Assembly (NCBI GenBank): GCA_024225635.1
Contig: JAAEMK010000108.1
Coordinates: 1 to 64,000, forward strand
DNA length: 64,000 nt
Reading direction: 5' to 3'
Source: Desulfobacteraceae bacterium
GTDB taxonomy: Bacteria > Desulfobacterota > Desulfobacteria > Desulfobacterales > Desulfobacteraceae
Below the pieces are notes generated by a model. That model worked only from the letters and a program-made list of their open reading frames with translations. It searched no databases and was not told the DNA's origin. A program made the position numbers and the translations under genes. This document shows positions 24,922 to 33,295 of this stretch, one piece after another. Within the stretch, counting starts at the first letter, position 1. Every line of letters begins with the position of its first letter.

Positions 24922-25503
24922 TCAGAAAAGGTATTTCAAGGCCACAAATCCAGCAACCAAAAGCAGGGTAAACGCCGTGGCCAGCAGGTTGAAATAGCTG
25001 TCGATGAAGCGCTGTATTCCCGGACCGAACCAGTAGATCAAGCTTCCCAGGATGGCAAACCTGAGGGTTCTTGAAGCGGCGGATGCGATCACGAACACCG
25101 GAAAGTTGACCCCGAAAGCCCCGGCGGATATGGTAAACAGCTTATAAGGCAGCGGGGTAAACCCGGCAATGGAAACAGCCCAGGCATCATAGTTCCGGTA
25201 AAGGGAGGAGATGTAATCGACCTTGTCCGTAAGGCCGTAAAACGTGATGATCCTCTCCCCGACAACCCCCATGAACTGCCAGCCGATGCAATACCCCAAG
25301 ACGCCTCCCAGGAGGGAGCCAAGGCTGCAGACCGCGACAAATTTAAAGGATTTTTTCGGGGCCCCTACGGCAAGGGCGATGAGCAGGACATCCGGGGGTA
25401 TGGGAAAAAAGGAGGATTCACAAAAAGCCAGTACAAACAGGGCCCAGGCTCCGCCGGGTCTCTCGGCCCAGCCAAGGACCCAGTCATAAAGCCGTTTGAG
25501 CAT
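24922..25503 (-). CDS. DedA/VTT-family membrane protein (YqaA-like)
   Basis: 193 aa with four to five membrane segments. The family features are FCESSFFPIPPDVLLIALAV, an internal GSLLGGVLGYCIGWQ, and GFTPLPYKLFTISAGAFG with the conserved F-T-P-x-P-x-K. These proteins act in lipid or small-molecule transport across the inner membrane; the exact substrate is uncertain. It lies between pcm and the DsbA-like gene on the same strand, 3 bp downstream of pcm. Confidence 0.85.
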   Translation of the reverse strand: MLKRLYDWVLGWAERPGGAWALFVLAFCESSFFPIPPDVLLIALAVGAPKKSFKFVAVCSLGSLLGGVLGYCIGWQFMGVVGERIITFYGLTDKVDYISSLYRNYDAWAVSIAGFTPLPYKLFTISAGAFGVNFPVFVIASAASRTLRFAILGSLIYWFGPGIQRFIDSYFNLLATAFTLLLVAGFVALKYLF

Positions 25504-25506
25504 GGA

Positions 25507-26163
25507 CTACTCCTTCCATCCATGCTGGCCGATCAGTTTTACAAAGCGGCAGCCGCCAAGACTATGGGAGGTAATACCGTCGGCATGCTTTTCCACCCGG
25601 ATCAGTTCCTGGCTGAACAGGCCGCCCACCGGCATCACAAGCCTGCCGCCCACGGCAAGCTGATCGATCAGGGGCTGGGGTATTTTCTGCCCGCCCGCCG
25701 TGACAATGATCGCATCAAAGGGGCTCTCCGATTTCCAGCCCTGGGTGCCGTCCGAATACCTGGCAACGATATTATGGTACTTGAGCCGGTCAAACAGCTT
25801 CCGGGTTCTCATGAACAGGGTGTTATTTCTCTCGATGGTATAGACCCGGAAAACAATCTCAGCCAGCACAGCTGCCTGGTATCCCGATCCGGTTCCGATC
25901 TCGAGCACCCGCTCATCCCCGGTAAGTTCAAGGGCCTGGGTCATCTCGGCAATGATGTAGGGCTGGGAAATGGTCTGGGCTTCCCCAATGGGCAGGGGAA
26001 AATCCCCATAGGCGCTATCGGTCAACGCCTCACTCACAAAAAGATGCCGCGGAATCCGGCCCATGGCGGCAAGCACCTGGGTATCGGTGATACCCCTGGC
26101 TATCAACTGCCGCTCAATCATCTCCCGTCGCCATCGCTCAAATTTTCTCTCTTCATTGTTCAT
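25507..26163 (-). CDS. pcm: protein-L-isoaspartate O-methyltransferase
   Basis: 218 aa. Family motifs: RHLFVSEALTDSAYGDFPLP, QTISQPYIIAEMTQALEL, and SAM motif RVLEIGTGSGYQAAVLAEI; the late FDAIIVTAGGQKIPQPLIDQ is typical. It methylates isoaspartyl residues in aged proteins so that they can be repaired. It is the first gene of a probable minus-strand unit with the DedA-like gene. Confidence 0.93.
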   Translation of the reverse strand: MNNEERKFERWRREMIERQLIARGITDTQVLAAMGRIPRHLFVSEALTDSAYGDFPLPIGEAQTISQPYIIAEMTQALELTGDERVLEIGTGSGYQAAVLAEIVFRVYTIERNNTLFMRTRKLFDRLKYHNIVARYSDGTQGWKSESPFDAIIVTAGGQKIPQPLIDQLAVGGRLVMPVGGLFSQELIRVEKHADGITSHSLGGCRFVKLIGQHGWKE

Positions 26164-26261
26164 GTTTCACAGTTTATCAGCCCCCTATGTATCCGTCAAG
26201 AAGATAGCAATAGCAATTATCACCTTGCTTTTTCCCAAAATCACGGTTATAGGAATTCCTG

Positions 26262-27266
26262 ATGAACAGACTAAGACAAATAATGATTGCCGTTCTGATA
26301 TCCCTGGTGATATCCACCATCGGCACGGCGGGTTACATGATCATTGAGGGGTGGAATTTCCTTGATTCCTTCTACATGGTCGCCCTCACCCTGAGCACGG
26401 TGGGCTACAGCGAAGTTCACCCCATCAGCCCCGCAGGCCGGGTATTCACGATCATACTCATAATCACAAGCGTGAGCCTCGTGCTCTACCTTGCCGGCGT
26501 CATCGTGCAGTTTGTCGTTGAGGGAGAAATACGATCCATATTAGGGAGAAGAAAATTGGACAAGAACATTGCCAAACTGAAAAATCACTATATTGTCTGC
26601 GGCTACGGAAGGATCGGCCGCATCCTGTGCAAACAGCTTGCCGAACAGACCTCGGACATTGTCGTGCTGGAGAAAAACAAGGCGCTTGAGCCGGCCCTTA
26701 TGGAGGACGACATGCTCTATCTCATGGGGGACGCCTCCGATGAATCCCTGCTTCTCAAGGCGGGCATAGGAAACGCGACCCACCTGATCGCAGCCCTTGC
26801 AACGGACACGGACAACGTATTCCTGGTGCTCACGGCAAGGCAGCTAAACCCGGAAATCGACATCATGGCCAGGGCCGAAAAAAAAGCGGCAAAGAGCAAG
26901 CTCTATGCCGCAGGAGCCAACCAGGTGGAATCGCCCTATGATATCGGCGCCGTGTCCATGGGACTGCGCCTGCTTAGGCCCAGTGTCAGCAATTTCCTGA
27001 ACATCGCCCTATCCCGTAAGGAACGGGCCATTCAGATCGAAGAATCACCGGTTGCCCCAGACTCGAAACTCAAACACATCATGCTCAAGGATTCAGGTAT
27101 CCGGCAAAATTACAACCTGATCATCATCGCCATTAAAAAGGCGGACGGAGAGATGATCTTCAACCCCTCTTTCGACACCTACATGGAGGAGGGAGACACC
27201 GTTATCTCCATGGGCCGCGCCCGGAACCTGAAACGTTTTCACCAAGCGCTACGGGGACAGATTTAA
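26262..27266 (+). CDS. two-TM potassium channel with TrkA-N/TrkA-C domains
   Basis: 334 aa. TM1 is about 7-28, the pore loop has the selectivity filter TLSTVGYSEV (46-50 TVGYS), TM2 about 61-84. A cytoplasmic RCK module follows: NHYIVCGYGRIGRILCKQLA (nucleotide-binding GxGxxG), then a TrkA-C domain up to MEEGDTVISMGR. It is probably a ligand-gated K+ channel. The gene ends inside a repeat: the GGGGACAGATTT unit at 27253-27264 encodes the last residues GQI and, with AA, the TAA stop. Confidence 0.92.
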   Translation: MNRLRQIMIAVLISLVISTIGTAGYMIIEGWNFLDSFYMVALTLSTVGYSEVHPISPAGRVFTIILIITSVSLVLYLAGVIVQFVVEGEIRSILGRRKLDKNIAKLKNHYIVCGYGRIGRILCKQLAEQTSDIVVLEKNKALEPALMEDDMLYLMGDASDESLLLKAGIGNATHLIAALATDTDNVFLVLTARQLNPEIDIMARAEKKAAKSKLYAAGANQVESPYDIGAVSMGLRLLRPSVSNFLNIALSRKERAIQIEESPVAPDSKLKHIMLKDSGIRQNYNLIIIAIKKADGEMIFNPSFDTYMEEGDTVISMGRARNLKRFHQALRGQI

Positions 27267-27451
27267 GTCTCTCGAGGACAGATTTGGAATCCACTCTCCG
27301 GGACAGCTTTCACTCTCCGGGACAGATTTCACACTTTCCTGGGACAGATTTGACACTTTCCTGGGACAGATTTGACCACTTTCCTGGGACAGATTTGACC
27401 ACTTTCGGGGACAGATTTGAAATCTGTCCCCTTATCCCGAAATCTGTCCCC
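27253..27451. repeat. GGGGACAGATTT repeat cluster 1
   Basis: About eight direct units of the core GGGACAGATTT (some with one mismatch) followed by two inverted units. Several carry the same linker (ACTTTCCT), giving a tandem period of roughly 22-23 nt between 27320 and 27405. The last pair forms a perfect palindrome (27407-27431). It lies between convergent genes. Clusters with the same core are at 56926-57090 and 62777-62995. They resemble REP-type elements; no RAYT transposase gene is in the window. Confidence 0.85.
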
Positions 27452-27458
27452 AGACGAT

Positions 27459-28046
27459 CTATATTTTGTAAATGATTCTCTTATCGGTGATGATGATATC
27501 GAGATTATATTTTCTCGACTCCATCTGGATATGATCCGCCACCTGCTCTTCAAAAGCGATGGATATCTTACGGGTGGTTTCAGGAAGCTTTGCGATGAGC
27601 CGGTTGTAGAACCCCTCTCCGAATCCAAGGCGGCCGCCCTTTTCATCAAACGCAAGCCCCGGGATCACGGCGATATCGATCTGATCGAGGTTGACCTTCT
27701 TGCATGTCTCGGGGTCGGGTTCAAGCCGTCCCTGGTCTCCCTTGATGAGATCGGCATCATAATCGTGGATACGGAGCAGGTTGATGGCGTGCCTTGGATC
27801 GGCAAACGACGGCAGTACGATCCCTTTTTTAAGATCAAGACTCTTTTTTATGATGTTCCCTGTCGGGATCTCGCTGCTTTTCTCTATATAGAGCAGCGCA
27901 AGCTGAGCTTCCATGAAATTGGCGAACTCAAGAAGATTCTGTTCAATCTGGGCCTGCTTCTCAGCAATTTCGTCTTTGGTAAACGTGGCAAGTTTCTCTG
28001 AGATTTCAGCCAGAACGCTTTTCTTACTATCTTTAATATCATCCAT
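27459..28046 (-). CDS. 5-formyltetrahydrofolate cyclo-ligase family protein
   Basis: 195 aa. The signature GFGEGFYNRLIAKL matches the cyclo-ligase P-loop-like motif, preceded by IDIAVIPGLAFDEKGGRLGF. It converts 5-formyl-THF with ATP to 5,10-methenyl-THF, feeding one-carbon metabolism. Its stop codon is only 8 bp from repeat cluster 1. It is transcribed away from serS; a TTGACA/TATAAT-like promoter is visible upstream. Confidence 0.85.
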   Translation of the reverse strand: MDDIKDSKKSVLAEISEKLATFTKDEIAEKQAQIEQNLLEFANFMEAQLALLYIEKSSEIPTGNIIKKSLDLKKGIVLPSFADPRHAINLLRIHDYDADLIKGDQGRLEPDPETCKKVNLDQIDIAVIPGLAFDEKGGRLGFGEGFYNRLIAKLPETTRKISIAFEEQVADHIQMESRKYNLDIIITDKRIIYKI

Positions 28047-28084
28047 AATAATCTTTGTCCCCAGTCGTATTATTTTTTTTAAAA

Positions 28085-28114
28085 ATTATTATACACAAGC
28101 TAGGAATTGTCAAC
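28085..28114 (-). promoter_or_regulatory. candidate promoter for the cyclo-ligase gene
   Basis: On the minus strand, a perfect TTGACA (28114-28109) is followed by TATAAT (28093-28088, 15-nt spacing) and by AATAAT (28090-28085, 18-nt spacing). One of the two is likely the -10. The start codon is about 40 bp further. Confidence 0.5.
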
Positions 28115-28126
28115 CTGCAATAATCA

Positions 28127-28155
28127 TTGACGGATCTAATAGGCCGTGATATTTT
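28127..28155 (+). promoter_or_regulatory. candidate sigma-70 promoter for serS
   Basis: TTGACG (28127-28132), a 17-nt spacer and TATTTT (28150-28155), about 64 bp before the serS ATG. It lies back to back with the minus-strand promoter at 28085-28114. Confidence 0.5.
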
Positions 28156-28218
28156 TTCCCGATGATCACTGGATCTTAGAACTCGAAATCTTCGCACACA
28201 TAGCAGATAGGTATTTAA

Positions 28219-29502
28219 ATGCTGGAAATCAAGTACGTTAGAGAAAATTTGGATGAGGTCAAACAAGCCCTGGGCAAACGGGGCGGCAAAGCTGATTTTG
28301 ACGGTTTTGCCGAAGCAGAAAAAAAAAGAAGAGAACTTCTTCAACAGATTGAAGAGCTGCGACACCGGAGAAACACCGTTTCGGATGCCATTGCCAAAAT
28401 GAAACGCGCGGGTGAGGATGCAGAGTCGAGCATCCTTGAGATGCGAACCGTTTCGGAGCAGATCAAGGATCTTGACAAGACCCTTGCCGAGACGGACACC
28501 ACCATCCAGCAATTCATGATGACCCTGCCCAACATGCCCCACCCCGATGTGCCGTATGGGATGACCGACGAGAACAACCTGCTTGAAAAAACAGTGGGTA
28601 CCCCCAGGACCTTTGATTTCCCAATCAAGGCCCACTGGGATATCGGCGAAGATTTGGGCATCCTTGATTTTGCAAGGGCGGCCAAAATCACCGGCGCACG
28701 GTTCCCACTATATATGGGTAGCGGCGCACGGCTCGAGCGGGCCCTGATCAGCTTCATGCTCGACATCCATATCACCGAGCACGGATACACCGAAACCCTT
28801 CCTCCCTTTATCGTAAGCCGGAAGAGCCTGTTCGGAACAGGCCAGCTTCCCAAGTTCGAAGAGGACCTGTTCAAGATCGAAGGCCTGGACTACTACCTCA
28901 TCCCCACCTCCGAGGTACCCATGGCCAACATCTACAGCAACGAGATTCTCAAGGAAGAAGATCTTCCCGTCAAGTTCACCGCCCACACCCCCTGTTTCAG
29001 GTCCGAGGCGGGCTCCCACGGCAAGGACACCCGTGGGCTGATCCGCCAGCACCAGTTCAACAAGGTTGAGCTGGTCAAGTACACCACACCGGAAGCCTCC
29101 TATGATGAACTGGAATCGTTGCTGCTCAATGCCGAAACCATTCTCCAACGACTGGGACTGCCCTATCAGGTGGTAACCCTTTGCAGCGGCGACCTTGGTT
29201 TCTCGGCAACACGGACCTACGATATCGAAGTGTGGATGCCCGGCCAGGACAAGTACAGGGAAATCTCATCCTGCAGCAATTGCGAGGCCTTCCAGGCAAG
29301 ACGGGCCGGAATCAAGTTCCGCCGGGCCGGCCAGAAAAAGCCCGAATTCGTACACACCCTGAACGGCTCAGGCCTTGCAGTAGGCCGAACCGTGGCAGCG
29401 ATCCTGGAAAACTACCAGCAGGCCGACGGTTCCGTCGTCATCCCCGAAGCCCTCAGACCCTACATGGGAGGCAAAGAGGTGATCTCCAATGAAACCAGAT
29501 AA
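28219..29502 (+). CDS. serS: seryl-tRNA synthetase
   Basis: 427 aa, the usual length. An N-terminal coiled-coil arm (about 30-100, [20 protein letters not shown]) precedes the class II catalytic core, with motif 2 [35 protein letters not shown] and motif 3 [20 protein letters not shown]. It charges tRNA-Ser, and also tRNA-Sec in cells that make selenoproteins. Its end overlaps thrC by 14 nt. Confidence 0.95.
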   Translation: MLEIKYVRENLDEVKQALGKRGGKADFDGFAEAEKKRRELLQQIEELRHRRNTVSDAIAKMKRAGEDAESSILEMRTVSEQIKDLDKTLAETDTTIQQFMMTLPNMPHPDVPYGMTDENNLLEKTVGTPRTFDFPIKAHWDIGEDLGILDFARAAKITGARFPLYMGSGARLERALISFMLDIHITEHGYTETLPPFIVSRKSLFGTGQLPKFEEDLFKIEGLDYYLIPTSEVPMANIYSNEILKEEDLPVKFTAHTPCFRSEAGSHGKDTRGLIRQHQFNKVELVKYTTPEASYDELESLLLNAETILQRLGLPYQVVTLCSGDLGFSATRTYDIEVWMPGQDKYREISSCSNCEAFQARRAGIKFRRAGQKKPEFVHTLNGSGLAVGRTVAAILENYQQADGSVVIPEALRPYMGGKEVISNETR

Positions 29503-30994
29503 CTTTCCCGAAGAGGTCAGGCCCTTTGTGATGCCCAAGCCCTCAGGTGAGCTGTGTTACCGTTGCCTTGGATGTGGCGGGGAATTTTCCATCACGGAGC
29601 TCCTCTATGTCTGTCCCGACTGCGGGGAGGTTCTGCTCATCGAGGACAAGGAGATCAACCGCCTCAAGGATATTCCCGGAACCACCTGGCAGAAGATCTT
29701 CGACTACCGCAGGATGCTCAAGATACCCGCACTCAAGGGTATCTACCGGTATCACGAATTCATCGGGCCCAACATCCCCCTTGACTCCATTGTCTACCTG
29801 GGAGAGGGGCACACCCCGGTGGTCGAAGCCAACCAGCGGCTCCAGGACCTGGCGGGAATGCGCTTCTTTTACAAAAACGACGGCCAGAACCCCAGCGCGT
29901 CCTTCAAGGACCGGGGCATGGCAAGCGCACTCTCCTACATCAAATACCTCATTGACCAGGATCTTGCCTCCGACATCATCGCCATCTGCGCATCCACGGG
30001 AGACACATCCGCCGCGGCCGCTCTCTACGCCTCCTATCTGCAGCCCCACATCAAGTCGGCCGTTCTCCTGCCCCACGGCAAGGTGACCCCCCAGCAGCTG
30101 TCACAGCCCCTGGGAAGCGGCGCCAGGGTGTTTGAAATTCCAGGGGTGTTTGACGACTGCATGAAAATCGTGGAAAAGCTCTCCGAAGAGTACAATGTCG
30201 CCCTGTTGAACTCCAAGAACGCCTGGCGCATCCTCGGCCAGGAGTCCTACTCCTATGAGGTCGCCCAGGATTTCGACTATGAGATGCAGGACAAGGCGGT
30301 TATCGTACCCATCGGCAATGCCGGCAACATCTCGGCCGTAATGAGCGGTTTCATCAAGTTTTTCAATGCCGGCATCATTGATGCCCTGCCCAAGATCGTC
30401 GGGGTTCAGAGCGAACATGCGGATCCGGTGTTCCGGTACTATCTCGAGTCCGACCCGGCCAAGCGGGAGTTCAAGCCGGTAACGGTCAAGGAGAGCGTTG
30501 CCCAGGCCGCCATGATCGGCAACCCCGTTTCCATGCCCAGGGTGATCGCGCTCACCAACCGTTACAACGCCCTTGCCGGAGAGCAACGGGTGTTTGTGAC
30601 CCAGGTGAAGGAACAGTCCATCATGGACTGGCAGCTCCAGGCCAACCGAAACGGACACATCGCCTGCACCCAGGGCGGAGAGTGCCTGGCAGGACTTGTG
30701 GAAGCCCTTGCCAAGGGCATTGTCACCAAGGACGAGACAGCCATTGTTGACGCCACGGCCCATGCCATGAAGTTTTCCGGATTCCAGGAACTCTACTTTG
30801 ACAAAAAGATTCCCGAGGCATTCAACATTGAATCCAACCCCGAATTCATAAACTATCCAAAGCTTGTGATGCCTGAGGACCCGACAAACGTTCCAGGCCA
30901 GGGAACTCCCCTTGGAGAGGATGATTTCAAACGCTTCGCAGGGGATGTATCTAAAACAATTGCAAAGGAATTGAACCTGAAGACAAGCCTATGA
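29489..30994 (+). CDS. thrC: threonine synthase
   Basis: 501 aa. An N-terminal zinc-ribbon-like part ([11 protein letters not shown], then [11 protein letters not shown]) precedes the PLP fold with the lysine in [20 protein letters not shown] and the glycine-rich loop [16 protein letters not shown]. It converts O-phosphohomoserine to threonine. It overlaps serS by 14 nt at the start and the next gene by 4 nt (ATGA) at the end, so translation of all three is probably coupled. Confidence 0.93.
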   Translation: MKPDNFPEEVRPFVMPKPSGELCYRCLGCGGEFSITELLYVCPDCGEVLLIEDKEINRLKDIPGTTWQKIFDYRRMLKIPALKGIYRYHEFIGPNIPLDSIVYLGEGHTPVVEANQRLQDLAGMRFFYKNDGQNPSASFKDRGMASALSYIKYLIDQDLASDIIAICASTGDTSAAAALYASYLQPHIKSAVLLPHGKVTPQQLSQPLGSGARVFEIPGVFDDCMKIVEKLSEEYNVALLNSKNAWRILGQESYSYEVAQDFDYEMQDKAVIVPIGNAGNISAVMSGFIKFFNAGIIDALPKIVGVQSEHADPVFRYYLESDPAKREFKPVTVKESVAQAAMIGNPVSMPRVIALTNRYNALAGEQRVFVTQVKEQSIMDWQLQANRNGHIACTQGGECLAGLVEALAKGIVTKDETAIVDATAHAMKFSGFQELYFDKKIPEAFNIESNPEFINYPKLVMPEDPTNVPGQGTPLGEDDFKRFAGDVSKTIAKELNLKTSL

Positions 30995-32499
30995 CGACAT
31001 GGCAAAAAGCATGGGGCACCCTGATCTGCATAGCCATATGCACGGCATGGTTCTGCCCCCTGCCTTCCCTTGCCATGAAACAGTCGGTCAAGACCTCGTT
31101 TAAACGATATGCGGTCTATCCCTACATGGACCGCAAGGTTCTGTGCGAACCCTACCGGGTGGCAAAGGATGACTGGCTCTACAAGATTTTTCGGCAAAAG
31201 GGGGAGATCTCGGAAAGTGATTTTCCCCTTTTTCTCGCCATTTTCAAGACATTGAATCCAGGCGTCAGCAACATCGACAACATCAATCCGGGCCAGGAGA
31301 TCCTCATTCCCCTCAAAACGGTGCTTCAGGAGGATTTCAACGAGACCGTTCCAGGGGTGGTGGATGTTCCCATAATCGAGTTTTCCTCCCTGCCGGAGAT
31401 GCTGACCACCCATCTGAAACAATACAGGGTTCAAAAAGGTGAAACCGTATCCGAGCTGGTTGATCCCGCATTTTTAGACAGGTACGGCAACCTCACCGAA
31501 CAGGGCGTTCGCGCCTTCAGCCTGGCCAATCCGGATGTAAAAAACGTCAATCTTATCTATGAAGGCTCTGTTCTCAACCTTCCCTCCCCTTCCCTTATCT
31601 CCCAGACCTGGTTCTCGTCCCTGTTCCGGAGCAAGCCTGACAGCCCGGCAAATACCGACCCGGAGCCGTCTCCCCCTCCCGTCCTTGACAAGGCTGAAGT
31701 ACAGGCGGGCCTGGAACGCTTTGCCGCCATGAAACAGGGAAAACTGATCCAAAGCGGCAAATACTATTTTCCGGGAAAAGACGGCCGGGATATGGTTCTT
31801 GACCTTGAATCAACCCCCCTGATCGTTATCAAAGACGGTTCCAGGCTCGTGATGGTAAGGCAAAACAGCCGAAGCCCCCGCCTTGAAGCCGCCATGGGCG
31901 CATACTGGAAAAACCTGACCTTTATTGAGATGGAAACAGCCCTCCAAACCCTGGCAACACCCACGGGTCCGGCCCATAATCCCGGGAAACCGAAACCAGG
32001 GGCATCCGCTCCGGGGCGGATATCCCAGGACCACCCCACCGCGTTCCGGGAACTTCTTGACCATACGGGGATTGCTTACATCTCCGATACGGTCATCTCC
32101 CTTAACCTCGGCGGAATCGAGCTGGATGTGAAGGTGGAAAAAATCCCGAGACAGGGACGCGCCGACCTTATTGTGGAGCTGGGGGATGTTTACGGGGCCG
32201 CCCTTGACCGGATCAGGGAACAGGGCTATGAGATTCTCACCCTGTCCCCACGGGAGAAAACCCGGGATATGGCCATGAAACTCTTCCCACACCTGGGAAT
32301 CAAAGTAGTGGAAGATCCCGCCTTTATCAGCCCCGGTGAGAAGCGAACCGTCACCATTCCCGGCATCTACATCACAGGCGCCCCCCGAAAGCAGGACATC
32401 CTGGTTGCGGAACAGCGCCTTGACAGGGTAACAATTGACTTTTTGAAACAGAAACAGATCAAGGTTTTGTACACGATCCCCCCGGACCAGGGAGCATAA
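30991..32499 (+). CDS. exported LysM-like protein, 502 aa, unknown
   Basis: A Sec signal (IAICTAWFCPLPSLA) starts the protein. Two LysM-like units follow: YRVAKDDWLYKIFRQKGEIS to INPGQEILIPL (about 55-110), and YRVQKGETVSELVDPAFLDR to GSVLNLP (about 145-200). After a Pro-rich linker, the C-terminal 150 residues (from about 350) are a fold I do not recognise, with LDVKVEKIPRQGRADLIVEL. LysM units bind peptidoglycan, so an envelope-anchored role is likely. It is co-transcribed with thrC and a TPR lipoprotein. Confidence 0.65.
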   Translation: MTTWQKAWGTLICIAICTAWFCPLPSLAMKQSVKTSFKRYAVYPYMDRKVLCEPYRVAKDDWLYKIFRQKGEISESDFPLFLAIFKTLNPGVSNIDNINPGQEILIPLKTVLQEDFNETVPGVVDVPIIEFSSLPEMLTTHLKQYRVQKGETVSELVDPAFLDRYGNLTEQGVRAFSLANPDVKNVNLIYEGSVLNLPSPSLISQTWFSSLFRSKPDSPANTDPEPSPPPVLDKAEVQAGLERFAAMKQGKLIQSGKYYFPGKDGRDMVLDLESTPLIVIKDGSRLVMVRQNSRSPRLEAAMGAYWKNLTFIEMETALQTLATPTGPAHNPGKPKPGASAPGRISQDHPTAFRELLDHTGIAYISDTVISLNLGGIELDVKVEKIPRQGRADLIVELGDVYGAALDRIREQGYEILTLSPREKTRDMAMKLFPHLGIKVVEDPAFISPGEKRTVTIPGIYITGAPRKQDILVAEQRLDRVTIDFLKQKQIKVLYTIPPDQGA

Positions 32500-32519
32500 C
32501 CCAACCCAAAGGATTATTC

Positions 32520-33260
32520 ATGAAACAGCCCGTCATCGCACTTCTCGCAAGCCTGACCCTTCTCTCCTGTACCGCAAACAGCCTTCAACAGAAACGGATC
32601 GCCGAGGCCACCATGGAACTGGGGGAGGCCCACCTGAACAAGGGGAATTTCACGGCGGCGTTAAAGGAACTGCTGGATGCGGAAAAGGTGCTTCCCAAGG
32701 ATCCCTTTCTTCATAACGACCTCGGGGTAGCCTACATGGGAAAAGAGCGGTTTGACCTGGCAGAACGCCATTTTAAAAAGGCCGTTGCCCTTAAACCGGA
32801 CTATATTCCGGCCAAAAACAACCTTGGCACGGCCTATCTGAAACAAAAAAAGTATGACAAGGCCATTGAGTGTTACGGGGAGTTTTCCACGGACCTGCTC
32901 TACTCAACCCCGCACTTTGCCTTTTCCAATATGGGATGGGCCTATCTTGGCAAAAAGGAACATGCCCTTGCCCGGAAATTTTTTTCAAAAGCCCTGAACC
33001 TGAAACCCAATTTTATCAATGCCGTCCATGGCCTTGCAACGAGCCACATTCAATCGGGCAATCCCGGCAAAGCCGAGGCGCTTATAGAAAAAACCCTGAA
33101 AAAAATACCCAATGCCCCGGTCCTCCATGCGGACCTTGCCAAAATCTATGAATTACGAAACCAGTCGGACCTGGCCAGGGCAGCCTGGAAGCGGGTTCTC
33201 CTTTTCGCCCCTGAAACAACCCCCCTGGCCCTGGAGGCCGAATCAAAACTGAACAAATAA
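32520..33260 (+). CDS. TPR lipoprotein (PilF/PilW-like)
   Basis: 246 aa. Lipobox LTLLSC. At least four TPR units are clear (AHLNKGNFTAALKELLDAEK, FLHNDLGVAYMGKERFDLAE, PAKNNLGTAYLKQKKYDKAI, FAFSNMGWAYLGKKEHALAR). PilF/PilW lipoproteins of this build help the PilQ secretin assemble in the outer membrane. The convergent pilQ operon ends about 2.4 kb away, which supports, but does not prove, that role. Confidence 0.7.
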   Translation: MKQPVIALLASLTLLSCTANSLQQKRIAEATMELGEAHLNKGNFTAALKELLDAEKVLPKDPFLHNDLGVAYMGKERFDLAERHFKKAVALKPDYIPAKNNLGTAYLKQKKYDKAIECYGEFSTDLLYSTPHFAFSNMGWAYLGKKEHALARKFFSKALNLKPNFINAVHGLATSHIQSGNPGKAEALIEKTLKKIPNAPVLHADLAKIYELRNQSDLARAAWKRVLLFAPETTPLALEAESKLNK

Positions 33261-33295
33261 AACCCCTGAGAATTGCCGTACTGCGGAATGTTAGG

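Noticed and set aside
26225-26253. Promoter TTGCTT-N17-TATAGG for the K+ channel gene
   Set aside because: It would start transcription almost on the start codon and its -10 overlaps the ribosome binding site; left unassigned.
27253-27451. CRISPR array
   Set aside because: Units are 10-12 nt with near-identical short linkers, occur in both orientations, and no cas gene is near.
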